A stretch of DNA of 64,000 nt, taken from assembly GCF_963576615.1 (NCBI RefSeq), contig NC_088712.1, positions 23,279,870 to 23,343,869 of the forward strand. Reading direction: 5' to 3'. The notes beneath the pieces were generated by a model. The model had not been told where the DNA came from, did no database searches, and saw only the letters and a list, made by a program, of their open reading frames with translations. A program made the translations under genes and the position numbers. The DNA comes from Watersipora subatra. Lineage: Eukaryota; Bryozoa; Gymnolaemata; Cheilostomatida; Watersiporidae. Positions 23,111 to 33,570 of this stretch are shown one piece after another; positions within the stretch are counted from its first letter, which is position 1; every line of letters starts with the position of its first letter.

Positions 23111-25086
23111 TTTTTTAATGATTTTAATGTTAAAATATCCCTGTAAGTCAAATTACCTCAAACACCAAAATCAATAATAAATACTGATACTTTCTGATCA
23201 ACTCTATCAAGACTTTGTGTAGGTTCATCTTTAAGGAGAAGAAAAGCAGACAATTCCTACTATTTCTTGGATATTCGGTTGAATGAAATGGCAAGCTATT
23301 TGGCTACTATTGACCAGAAGTCCTTGAACTTAATTGTATCATGGTAGCAAGACAGTGATAGCAGTAGAAAATCACAACTATCTGAAATTAAGTTATTATC
23401 TTTCAAATATCTAGCCTTACAATCATTCACCTTCCAGCCAACTCTAACATGCTGAGACCACATGTCATTTGCTAATTAAGTTTGTGCCAGCATCATGAGG
23501 AGACATGCAGTTTAGCCAGACCTTTGTGAAAGTAGAAAACATATTCATTTATAGTTATTCATACCCGTCTGCTTCAACTCTAGCTGGTCTGTGAGTTTGA
23601 GTTTTGTTAAATCTTCTTTAGCACTTTTGTCCAACTCTGCCTTCATCTCTTTGAATCCCCTTACAACTGCAGCCTAAACATAGAGTGATCCTAATAGAGG
23701 AACTCATAGAAAGTGACAAATAAATCCTATGAGTTTTGTTGATAACTAAGGGTCATTGTATACAGTAATATCTCTAAAAGGAAGTGCCCCAACATATGAG
23801 AGAATAGAGATACGACCAGTATTTCAAACAAGTTTTTTCTTGGAGGTACGAGTAATCTTTCACATACAAAAATACAACCCATTTCTCGATGACCACTATA
23901 TGGCCAATTATGTGAGAGACCAAATTCAAGAACGGCATCACTCGATCTATCTTCTCTAATCATTTTGCTGAAGTTGTTCAAATGTTTGCTGAAGGTCATA
24001 GCAAACACGAAGCAAAAAGCCCCAAACAGAAATGAGCTAACAAAAAGTTAAAACGACAGGAAGTTTAGTAAATAATTAAAACTCGGCTTTGTGAGTGTAT
24101 TTAGAAATCTAATCATTTAAGTTAAATTCAGTTTATCTTACGTAGCGTCACAAATGTTTTGGGTACCGAGAAAGTCTGAGAGACTTAAAAAGCGTTGCTA
24201 TCAAGTCTCTCAGATCGCTTTTAGCCATTATGCAAAATCATGCAGTAGTGTTCATAATTAAACCTACTTTTATGTAAATTCAGCCTCAAAATAATCTAAG
24301 TATTTTATGAAAGGTAGATAAGGTATTTAACACTGCTCGTAGCTTGTTACCAGATGTTTAATAAAGCTGAATGCCAAAGAAATGAGCTCAAAAAGCGATA
24401 ACAACGCTGACTTGTAATCAAATCACGCTTTTATACATTTTAGGCATAGGCTCGTTGTATTTGAGTTTCACTCTCAAACATTGAATACTGGGTTTCACAA
24501 AGATGATGGCATATAACATAAAGAACTATTTACATAAGATAAAATATATTCCAATTTGTAACAGATATATGAAAACTCCTAGCGCAGATTTAAAATGTTT
24601 ATGAAAAGTTTCAGATAATTCTTTCTTCCAGTAATCAGCAAGTATTTTGAGTCTGATTCATTTTATGAACATGACTGATTTTCATCAATAACGTCTAGCA
24701 ATATTTACATGAGCAAAAATCTGGAACATTGGCTTGCTCATGGTTGTCTTTCAGAACCTTCATATTTTCAAGGTAATTAGGAAGCTGTCCGTTATCAAAA
24801 CCTGCAGCTTCAAGTCATTAATCTGTAGTTCTTTCTCTCTTATCCTCCAGAAAACCGCTGTGGAAGCGGAATACCTAAAGCAGAAATTAGTGATTAAAAC
24901 ATACTGACCTCCGCAAAAAAAGCAAACTATCAGCTTAGTTGCCAACAACCTAAACTATGAGACAGCAATCTAAAGGAAACAAGGCAGTTGCTAAGATGGT
25001 GCTAAAACGGATGAAAATAATGACATGATACATAATTAACTAACCCTTTCATTATTTGCTGCCTTATGTCATAATTCAAAGATATC
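23111..25086. repeat. Segmental duplication block B
   Basis: Counterpart of block A (10951-13475) without the foldback and hAT insertions. Sequence just right of it (25087-25330) is homologous to 9330-9680, so the duplicated unit originally extended further than block A now does. Confidence 0.8.
23565..23673 (-). CDS. Coiled-coil exon of TRIM-like gene 2
   Basis: A 109-nt minus-strand exon with acceptor tatgtttag (ending 23674) and donor G|GTATGAA (23564). It encodes AAVVRGFKEMKAELDKSAKE, then a Lys/Leu-rich heptad stretch ending KQT. The entry and exit phases equal those of the paralogous exons at 12061-11953 and 52813-52921, and the exit phase fits the NHL exon at 21355. It would contribute the end of the TRIM coiled coil, used for dimerisation. 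Neighbouring block B contains further coiled-coil-like remnants at about 24840-24770 (REKELQINDLKLQVL) without clear splice sites. Confidence 0.7.
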
Positions 25087-25164
25087 CTCGACTGAATCCA
25101 TGAAGTTGATCAGCGACAGCAAGAGAAGCCATACAGAAAGTTGCAGAACACATCTGTTCATCAG
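25075..25164 (-). pseudogene. Degenerate copy of the exon at 9510-9396
   Basis: Minus strand, acceptor ttttag, then DEQMCSATFCMASLAVADQL. A frame change relative to the 9396-9510 copy leads to a stop at 25075. The N-terminal half is conserved and the C-terminal half is out of frame, so this copy looks damaged unless a different donor is used. Confidence 0.35.
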
Positions 25165-25199
25165 CTAAAAACAAAAGGACTGTGATATTTACATTGAGC

Positions 25200-27290
25200 A
25201 GAAAGATTAAATTTTTACGTTAGACAAACAAATGAATAAAATATGAAGAACAGAACATATATAATTGCAGTAAGTAGGCATGTTGTTGTTACATGCACAT
25301 TGGTATATCACCTAGTAATTCTTTATTATAAAAGATATATTAGCCAGCTTTTAAGTACACTTTTTATTACAAGAATTTCTGAAAACAAATCAAAATTGAT
25401 TACTAGGTCCATAATCAATGCTCACTCTGGTATACTAGAAATTTGTGTATACTGGAAACCATTGCAGGAATATAGCTACTTTAATTATGAGCTTCAATTC
25501 ACGAAGTAGTTAATAACTTTGATCATTTACGACATACTCAGCTAGCATAGATGAAGCTCAAAACTATAATGATTTGATTCGACCGAATTCTTGTATTACC
25601 TCCCCAATAACAATAATATTTAATAATGTGCCAACGGAAAGACGTTTGGCCGGAATAAAAGAAAAGCAAAAGAGGGAGAGGGAACAAAAATAAAAGCAAA
25701 GTGCTAACAAAACAGATATGTGGTACCTAAAACGTAGCAAAGAATTTGATAACACATGAATGCATATTTCAACAACCGACCTGTGTTAACAACAACCAGC
25801 AATGTATATGCATCAATTGCGTAAGCACCACAGCAAAATGTTTTCCAATTTGCTCCAAAGAACATTGGTCAGGTATAGTGGCAGTGGCTCAAAACCTGGT
25901 CAGTTTTTGGGTCGTTTTGTAGAGGTGGAGCTTAATCCGGAAATACAAATGTTTTGTCAGCACTAAGCGACGAGGTTTTAAGCAAGTGCCAATGTTTAGT
26001 TGGTTAGAAATTGAGTCTGTAATCTTTTTATTTTTTGTAACAAAATAAAGCATAAACATCTTTTTAGGCAAATCTTTAATTAAAAATAGGAGATCTTTCA
26101 TCAAACTAGCATAACATAGTCACATAGCTGTTTATCATAGTTTTTCTGTGTTAAGACGAAATAGTAACAAGCCCACGAAACGGAAAAAATCTTCTCAAAA
26201 ACACGTCGTTAATTATTCTGTGTTCGTTTATACAGTGTATATGAAAGATATGTTACATACGTTGTAACATGATAGCACTTTTACGTATTTGACGCGGTAT
26301 TACATAAGTTGTTGAATATTTGTGATTATGTTCTAACCAAATAAAATGCACATTGAAACAATTGTTTACTTTAAATTGCTACCATTCTGAGAGCTAAAGA
26401 AGATTCTTTTTCATTTTAGTTTAAATATTTATCTTAGCGTATCGTGAGACAAAGATTTTGAAAAGACAACAGAAGACATTAGTCTATTTTATCTTTACTG
26501 CAAACACCGACTTCTCCAACAACTAACTTTATTTAGATTTTGAACATGACTGCACTCTGTAGGTATTCATTTGTCAATTTGCTTATATATTTATTATTTA
26601 TGCACAGCATTGTGTGACCAAAATTTTTTTTTGATTTGTTGGGCAAAAATATTTTCTTACTGTTGGTATGATGATGTATTTTCTTGTTCCAATATAAATA
26701 TTGCATGTGGCAATTGTTGTGCATCATTGTAAGCAGCTTTCCTGTTACCTCCACAAGCACAATGTAGCCAACTCTGGAAAATCAGAGGGCAGAACACAAC
26801 ACCTTTAGCATGATGTATATCTATTGGCATTGCTGACGTTATACAGCATACATTGTTTGAAAAGTCGATGCGCAATGACAAAATGTCTCGTGATGGACCA
26901 CTCGAACAATCATAGGAAGTAGGTTGTTTCAGTTATCGTACGAATCTATCATGATAAATTGTTAAGTTTAATAATCTTACTTTACTTGATATAAAAATAA
27001 AATGTTGCACATAACTTAATTACTACCACATCGGCACCAAAGCCATAAAAAGGCCTTTAACAAGCGCAAATGAGAACAGAATGACACAGTAGAAAAGAGC
27101 AAGATATACTACATGTAGATATGTGAAAATAAGTGAATATAAGTCTGGATTATTTAAAAAAAATCAGTTTTGAAAGTCCTGAATGTTGTATGAATGCAGG
27201 TATGTTTAAATTTGATCAATATATTCACTCAAAATTGAGCGCAGTACCTAGCTGAAACAGTTCAAGTTTTTGCATATAAAGGTATTCCTA
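25200..27290. other. Mostly non-coding; weak exon candidate near 26770-26660
   Basis: On the minus strand an acceptor-like gattttccag is followed by SWLHCACGGNRKAAYNDAQQ and more, up to a TAA near 26657. A second frame is also open, and no donor or partner exon was found. Support is weak. Nothing else was recognised. Confidence 0.2.
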
Positions 27291-27293
27291 TCT

Positions 27294-27420
27294 AGAACAA
27301 GTTTGTTCTCTATTGCTGCAGATGAACTGGCAACGAGGTGGAGGGCACGCCAGATGCCCTCTGGCATGCCCTCCCTTCAGTGCCAGTTCACCCACAGCTA
27401 TAGGGAACAAACTTGTTCTA
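27294..27420. repeat. About 127-bp imperfect hairpin
   Basis: AGAACAAGTTTGTTC at 27295 is mirrored by GAACAAACTTGTTCT ending at 27420. Inner arms also pair (GATGAACTGGCA with TGCCAGTTCA, and GGAGGGCACGCCAGATG with CATCTGGC-type text), closing on a short loop near 27357. It could be a small foldback element or a transcript hairpin such as a miRNA precursor-like structure. No evidence of processing is available. Confidence 0.6.
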
Positions 27421-27481
27421 TGCCTGTTTAGATATTGCATGTATTACAAAGCCTCCGGACTCAGGAAGAACTTTTGTTCTG

Positions 27482-27523
27482 TCATTTCCTACTCCCTGCA
27501 AACTCCTCTTGGAGATCCTTGAT
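27482..27523 (-). CDS. Possible terminal exon of unknown minus-strand gene
   Basis: A strong acceptor (tttttcattttag, ending 27524) is followed in phase 0 by IKDLQEEFAGSRK and TGA. It is short, and coding status depends on joining to the upstream exons at 28329, 28774 and 30325, all of which can end in phase 0. Confidence 0.3.
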   Translation of the reverse strand: MKDLQEEFAGSRK

Positions 27524-28328
27524 CTAAAATGAAAAACAATCATAGGATGTGTATTTACATCTCCTTGAACTTGTAAAGTATTGTGAATGCAATATTCAAG
27601 TGGCATTGTTTTGAGACGATTTGTGACTTTGACAGAAATATTATTTATCATTTAATGAAGTAGATTGGAAATTTACATTGGACATTGTGATTAGCTGAAA
27701 GTTAATTTGACGATCTCAAAGAACCGGCAAATCTGCTTTTGCTAGTTCCTGACTTTATTACTGTTTTTACTATAGTTTTATTTCACAATTATTTCCTGGC
27801 TTCATATATCTTCTCCGATCCTACACTGCTCAACCGACTTAGCCCATAGAGTTGAAGACAACAACGACATTAGTCCAAGTACTCAGTCTACGAATCGGAT
27901 GGTGTTGCGGCACCTTGTTATCAACTTCTCAAAGAGTTGACAACAACTCCAGAGATGCTCCCAAATCCTGATTAGAGATTTTCAAATCACATCAAATAAC
28001 CAATCATGAGATTAGCATCAAAGCATCATGAAAATAGATTACCCAGCTTGTAAATTAAATCAAATTAAAACCATCAATTATATAGTGGATGATGGTTTTA
28101 ATTTCACTTTATTTCAAAACTGAGTCGTCACCTTTCTAAGTTATTTGATTTGAAGCAAAACGCATGCCAGCGATTTGATATGGTTTACAAATCTGGAATC
28201 AGAGATTTGGGAGCCTCGCTACACAACTCTCTCCAAATCAGACACTGAGCACTTGCACTAAAGTGACACGAAAGCATCATGCAACAGGGTTCTAATTTTA
28301 AACTGAGTTACTGAATATTACCGCTCAC

Positions 28329-28492
28329 CGGACTGTTAGGTATGAAAGTAACATCAGGTGTCTCAGTTACATCTAAAATGCTGTCGTTTGTGGCGTTTAG
28401 TAGATGCTTCCCACATCTATGGAAGCTCGCATAGCCTTTGCTCTTACTCCTAACCATCCTGAGCAAGCACTGCGTTTGCTCCATATCTTGAG
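28329..28492 (-). CDS. Possible exon of unknown minus-strand gene
   Basis: Minus strand with acceptor tgatttatag (ending 28493) and donor CCG|GTGAGC (28328). The open frame includes CLLRMVRSKSKGYASFHRCG and DVTETPDVTFIPNSP. Entry phase from this acceptor (1) does not match the upstream exon's exit phase (0). An alternative acceptor at ATATGGAG (about 28478) would match. The peptide is coding-like, but the family is unknown to me. Confidence 0.35.
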
Positions 28493-28773
28493 CTATAAAT
28501 CAGAATGCTCGAGGCATTGAACGTTTGGCTGGGTGTAAACAGGCAACTTAACAAATATTGCAGTTGGCAGCAAATAATTTATTTCTAAAACCTAATCCTG
28601 CCTACACAAAGGGTTCTTCTACACTATCCTACTATAATTTCATGTTTTTTCTAGCTACTAATCTAGGGTTATAAAGGGCTTGAAGATCCGCCTATCAATG
28701 AAATTCCACATTTAACCATAATTAATATTACACCATTTGCCTAAAATTTTATTGCTGGTTATGTGAGTGAGTA

Positions 28774-28833
28774 CCTTCGTGTTCATATCAGATGTATTGT
28801 CTTGAGGATGCGGTCTCTTTGTTGGATTCTGTG
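28774..28833 (-). CDS. Short exon of unknown minus-strand gene
   Basis: A 60-nt exon in phase 0-0 with acceptor tatattttcag and donor AAG|GTACTC. It encodes SQNPTKRPHPQDNTSDMNTK, a hydrophilic linker. Splice signals are good on both sides. It lies immediately beside the MITE that occupies the intron to its right (28925-29559). Confidence 0.45.
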
Positions 28834-28917
28834 ACTGAAAATATAAACAATATGTAAATTACGTATATCTACACCATGTGACAACATATATGAATTTATG
28901 CACATGTATAGCATATT

Positions 28918-29559
28918 TATATAGGGCCTTACAGTGCCTCGCGTTGCGTGTTCGCAACTAGAGTTGTACCACTCGAGTTGCTGTGTTGGACAACTCGGCC
29001 TGGGTTTTTGATAAACTCGAGTTGCGTTACGCAAAACTAACACATGTTCGTAAAGAAAGCAAAGTGAGTAATTGGGGTATCTCATTTACAGAACATTTAC
29101 ATAAATTTAATAATAAGAATTTAAATATATATACACATTTAAATTATATATATTGGCAATATTTGCACATATTTGTTTCTATAAAAATAATGAGACAAAA
29201 AAAATTGTAGAATGTAAAAAGCAAACTAAAAAACAATCTATGTGGGAGCTGGGCAACTTCTTTTTCAAATGAAAAAAGAGTTATTTTTCTAGAACCTGAC
29301 AAAAAACTTCATGAACACCAAAAATAAACAAACATAGAAATTATGTCAACGACGTTTACTGATGCTCCAATAAAAATTGCATATTAGAATATACCGTAGC
29401 TGGAGAAAATGAATTGATGAGATGTTCTCAAGCCGAGTCGTTGTTGAAGGAAATCGGCTTGGGTTTTGATGAACTCGAGTTGTGCAACTCGAGTTGTACA
29501 ACCCGAGTTGTGAGTACAACTCGAGTTGTGAACGCTCAACGCGAGGCACTGTAAGGCGC
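28918..29559. mobile_element. CAACTCGAGTTG-rich MITE, copy 1
   Basis: The left end TATAGGGCCTTACAGTGCCTCG and the right end CGAGGCACTGTAAGGCGCCATA are inverted copies (left boundary about 28918, right about 29566). A 7-bp duplication ATATTTA flanks both sides. Both subterminal regions carry tandem near-palindromes of the type CAACTCGAGTTGTA. The internal sequence (AACTAACAC, then GTTCGTAAAGAAAGCAAAGT) is shared with the copy at 44371-45700. No transposase. The superfamily is unassigned; the 7-bp duplication would be compatible with several cut-and-paste families. Confidence 0.75.
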
Positions 29560-30324
29560 CATAATATTTAAATTTGAGGGCACAATCTGACCAAATTCAA
29601 GTACAAAAAGAGTCCAAACAAAGGCTTTGTTGCCAGGGCTCTAAAATAAGCATTCATTTCATCTTGCTTTTAATGATTGTTTTTGCAAATTTTAGGTGTG
29701 AAATATTAAATGTAAAATAAAATATTACGTACAAGTTTAAGCAAAAGTGTGAACTGCGATATAATACTATCTGGCGCATGTGTGAGGCCTCGGGATAACA
29801 AATTCTCAAGAAAAATGAGACAGATTGCCGTAAACTTCGCTGGCTATTGGGTTAAGGATATGGTATCTAAGCATTCCAATCAAGTCCTTGTTTCTTTGCA
29901 ATTCTACTGAATTTCTATGAGAGTGTAGATTAATTAAAATAAGAGAAAGTTTTTTTGAAATTTGATGTACCATGAGACCGAAAGCAAAGTATCGAATACA
30001 GCTTAGCATGTCCAACCCTCACAGTAGTGTAGACTTAGATTTACTGCATTCTCTGATTTCAGGCCTACAAGAACATAACTGTGCATGCGTGCTTTTGTTA
30101 CAAGATAGCTATTTCAGAAATAAGACAAATTAAATCCCACAAAAGTAATAAATATTATTAATCATTTCTATGTAAAGTCCATACCATCCTATCTGTGCAT
30201 TTGCAAAGACATGAAAGGATAGCCCTGTCTAAATATGTTGGACATACAATGACCAAGTCTTGCTGTCCAGAAATATCCCTTATAATAGCCTGAGTAAAAT
30301 ATTCTTGGTGTACCGGTAACTTAC

Positions 30325-30471
30325 CCTCTGCTGTTCTTTGTACTTTTCCTTCTGGGTTTGATGTCTTTCAAGGCCATACATGCAGCCATAATATTTTTCT
30401 TCGCCATACATACATAAACAGCCTTGACGGTCATGAATGACCTTATTTCCTCTCCAAATAGTTTTACCTTG
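30325..30471 (-). CDS. Well-supported exon of an unrecognised minus-strand gene
   Basis: A 147-nt (49-codon) exon in phase 0-0 with acceptor ctgctctaatttag (ending 30472) and donor AGG|GTAAGT (30324). It encodes QGKTIWRGNKVIHDRQGCLC, then MYGEEKYYGCMYGLERHQTQ and a charged helix KEKYKEQQR. The splice sites are near-consensus and no stop falls in frame. The second half looks like the start of a coiled coil. I do not recognise the family. Candidate downstream exons are at 28833-28774, 28492-28329 and 27523-27482. No upstream exons were found before the Gypsy element. Confidence 0.55.
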
Positions 30472-30479
30472 CTAAATTA

Positions 30480-32160
30480 GAGCAGATAAAATTTTAAAAT
30501 TAAGAAACATGGTACAGAATTTTTAGATTCATTAGCTGAAGACGTTGTAGGTTTTTAGCCTTACTTGATTGCTAACACTCAATTGAGAACTAACTGTGGC
30601 ATGTATATGTTGCTTTATACATTTTTTGCTTGCTTGAATGTAGTTATTGATATACAATGATTTTTAATGTAATTTAAATTGCATGCCAATGCTTGTACAT
30701 TGAAGCTCATGTATATCTTGGAATCAAAGATGCACTCAAAGCTTGATTGTAATCCACTGCATGTCTGTATATACATGAATATCCACTTCGTTAAATTAAG
30801 CTTAAGATTTGAGTGTCCATAGAGAGTAATCCTTTATTGCTGAGAGGTAGATGGTGTGTATTCAGTGGGAGTTGCTAGTGAACTGATGAAAATTGTGTCA
30901 AATATGCTTCAAGTAGGGCCTGTGACGTCATAGATCACATGGTACAAAAACAAACCAAAAAGGGCCTCATAAAACTGCAGCATAAAAACATACAAGCTAC
31001 TATTGACATGTAATTCTACTGCACAACAACCGAGCATAGGCCTACATTTTACAATCAAGGTTACACTTCACATTCAGGGTTACACTAAAATACCCGAGGT
31101 ATTAAATATTCATTTTCAACACAAGATCACAAATTAGGCAGTGGAGAAAAAGTGTTTTAAGGATATGAGAGTTTCTTCTAAAAGTCTTTCATGCTTGTTT
31201 AATATGCCATCCTCATGGTATGTGTAAAACTGGTTGCCATATTCGATTTCATGGGCTTTGTGATGGCTTGCTCAGCCTCTTCTAATGATGAGGCAAGAAC
31301 GAGTGGCATAATGCTTAAATGCACTGCAAAAAATATATTTGGTAGGCCTGCAGGTTCTTCATAGAAGTTGACTATCATCAGCAATCATGTTATTCAGCTA
31401 TCGAGCCTTCAATAACCTACTGACACGATTGCCGACTACAGGCACGGGAGGCCTGTAGGTAGGCCTTTATAGAAGGTGAAATGACAAATACAAAAAGTCA
31501 GTTATGAATAAACGATGACTCACAGAGGTCTTCTTTTAAGGTTCAAGCAATATGAATATGTAGTGCATTTCAATTAATTTTTAAGGCAAATTGCAAGCAG
31601 TAACCAACTCTGAATACTGAGGACTAATGATCACGGGCAGACTCTCTAGTCCGAAAATATAACTGCCCTGCATTGCAGGAGACTTCAAAAATTTGCTTTG
31701 CCTTGCCTCCTCTCCTACACTTCTTGTGAACCAAACAGATGAGATACAGCCTAGGCCTGGCAGTGCTGCTGACAACGCACCATTGTAGTAACATGTTCAA
31801 ATAAAATTTGAAATACACAATTAAATGGTTGTTACTTAGGTAGCTACATACTGTCGTTTCAAAAGGTGCTACAGTTGAAACTTAGTAGTATTACAAATTA
31901 AGTTAGTTGTTAAAGTGTGTGCTTGCAGCAAAGACAGTAAAGATAAAAAACTGATGTCTTCTCTTGTCTTCATTTTTACAATCAATGCCTAACGAGATGC
32001 TAATATTAATATTTACCGTGAAATAAAATATAAACATTTTAGGCTCTCAGAGTGGTAACAAAGTGGACAATCGTTTCAATGAGCATTTTATTTGTTTAGA
32101 ACAAACTATTCTTTGCAAAAATGAGAGTAAGTTAGCACATTTTGCGTAATATCACCACAG
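30480..32160. other. Non-coding; intron or intergenic
   Basis: No exon with both splice sites found. At its right end lies the intron leading into the exon interrupted by the Gypsy insertion (acceptor atcaccacag at about 32160). Confidence 0.35.
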
Positions 32161-32186
32161 CCAGAGACAGACTCAGCTGTCAATAT

Positions 32187-32622
32187 TGTGTTGGATCCTG
32201 CGACCAACACGTAGAGCGACTAGGTCGACTTTCACCACCGGTCTACTTCAACCACCTTACACCAGGAATTGCTCCCTGAGTGATATTATACTCGTTCGAC
32301 AAGGTCGACCTGAGGTCGACGGGGTCGACAGTGTTTCTATAGCTCTACTCCCAAAGCACAGTCCGTAGACTGAGGCTTGGAGTAAAGTAAGTGCTCAGTG
32401 TGATTCTGTTATTGCGCAAGGTAACAGAAGAGTGTGGGTCCAAATGCAAAGCATGTATTGAACGATCTAAATGAGCCGAGGCTCTGCCTTAAATACAACC
32501 GAATATGTAAATGAGGTGGCAAAGGCCAGCCTCCTCTAGGGGCGTGATTACATAAAGGAAAGAAAGAATACAACTCCAATGACACCAAAGAAAAGGAGAT
32601 GGCAACGCACGTTTCCATCACA
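32187..32622 (-). repeat. 3' LTR (shorter by one internal repeat)
   Basis: 436 bp. Starts TGTGTTGGATCC and ends CCATCACA in plus orientation. It lacks 86 bp relative to the other LTR. The missing part lies between two copies of GACCAACACG, consistent with slippage or recombination between the short direct repeats. Confidence 0.95.
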
Positions 32623-32640
32623 CACGCCGCCCCTATAGAC
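32623..32640 (-). promoter_or_regulatory. Polypurine tract
   Basis: On the minus strand TAGGGGCGGCGTG directly precedes the 3' LTR (TGTGATGG...). This purine-rich run is the expected plus-strand primer. It is short and interrupted by C and T near the LTR. Confidence 0.65.
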
Positions 32641-32808
32641 GACCATCGGCTATATAAAACCAAAAGAAAAGAAAAAAAATAAAAGTAATGTAAGAGAACG
32701 CCAACTAGCTACAACATACAAAAACAAGAAAAATATAATAATATGAGAGACACCAATTAACTAAAACATACCAAGAGAAATAAGGATAAACAATGTCGAT
32801 CGTATCTT

Positions 32809-33570
32809 CTATGGGGTCGACATGCGGTTCGCCAGGTCCTCCAGACGACGAGCCGTCCGTCGGAGGTTGGAGGCCTCTTCCCGCAGGACGTCCACCGTGA
32901 CTCGGGGTCGAATGTCCCCCAGTCGGCTCTGGACGCTGCCTATCGTGGTTAATTTTCTGGGAGCTGGAATCGGCCGTTCTATCTTGGGCGGACTGCACCA
33001 CTTCTTCTTCGGGGGAGAGGGAAAAGGTGCCTGGGGCCCTCTTCGCGTAGGCGGCTTGGCTTTAACTGGCCCATAGGGTGTGGGCTTTTCGAATGTCGGA
33101 GGATTAGTCAGTTGGACCTTCTGGCTCCATGCTGGGTAGCTAGCGCGGTCGACTTCATAGATGGTGATCCCCTTTCCGCCGTGAGCTTTTCGTATCTCCG
33201 CATCTTTAATTCGAGACTGATGCTTCGAAATAGTGTCTCTGGACGTGGAATTTCTCCCGCATTTACAGAAGAATCGAATGAAATGTTGAGCTATATGTGT
33301 TTTGCGCCGTCGAGGGGTAGATAATAGCTGTTGACATAGTGGGCAGTTAACACCCTTCTCCCGGCATAATTTTGAAATTTTCTTAGCCGTATCCTCCGAG
33401 ATCCATTTGTCGGCAGTGGGGAGTGTGGAGAGTGATTCTCCTTCAATGAGTCCGTCTCCGAGTCGTCCAGGGTCTCGCCAGGGGCTGGGTGGAGCTCCAG
33501 TGGAATGGTCGTCACTTCGGACAATAAGGGCAAGGCTCCGATGATCGGTGAAGCCCTCTTCACTGTCTCT
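32809..33570 (-). CDS. Overlapping -1-frame ORF encoding a C2H2 zinc-finger protein
   Basis: Between a TAA (33571-33573) and TAG (32809-32811) the -1 frame relative to pol is open for 253 codons, about 93 of them overlapping integrase. It contains a textbook C2H2 finger CPLCQQLLSTPRRRKTHIAQ-H (C76, C79, H92, H96; C-x2-C-x12-H-x3-H). A second CxC..H motif (FCKCGRN ... SKHQ) follows, then a Pro/Lys-rich linker, and a charged helical C-terminus (VDVLREEASNLRRTARRLED). There is no ATG before residue 249, so expression would need a frameshift from integrase, splicing, or a repaired indel. Composition and motif make it very unlikely to be chance. It ends about 185 bp before the LTR. Possible nucleic-acid-binding accessory protein. 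Confidence 0.72.
   Translation of the reverse strand, partial: RDSEEGFTDHRSLALIVRSDDHSTGAPPSPWRDPGRLGDGLIEGESLSTLPTADKWISEDTAKKISKLCREKGVNCPLCQQLLSTPRRRKTHIAQHFIRFFCKCGRNSTSRDTISKHQSRIKDAEIRKAHGGKGITIYEVDRASYPAWSQKVQLTNPPTFEKPTPYGPVKAKPPTRRGPQAPFPSPPKKKWCSPPKIERPIPAPRKLTTIGSVQSRLGDIRPRVTVDVLREEASNLRRTARRLEDLANRMSTP

Noticed and set aside
33291..33425. Last 45 codons of the integrase frame as a real C-terminus
   Set aside because: The overlapping -1 frame holds the recognisable zinc finger here. The integrase-frame text looks like a shadow, so I do not assign function to it.
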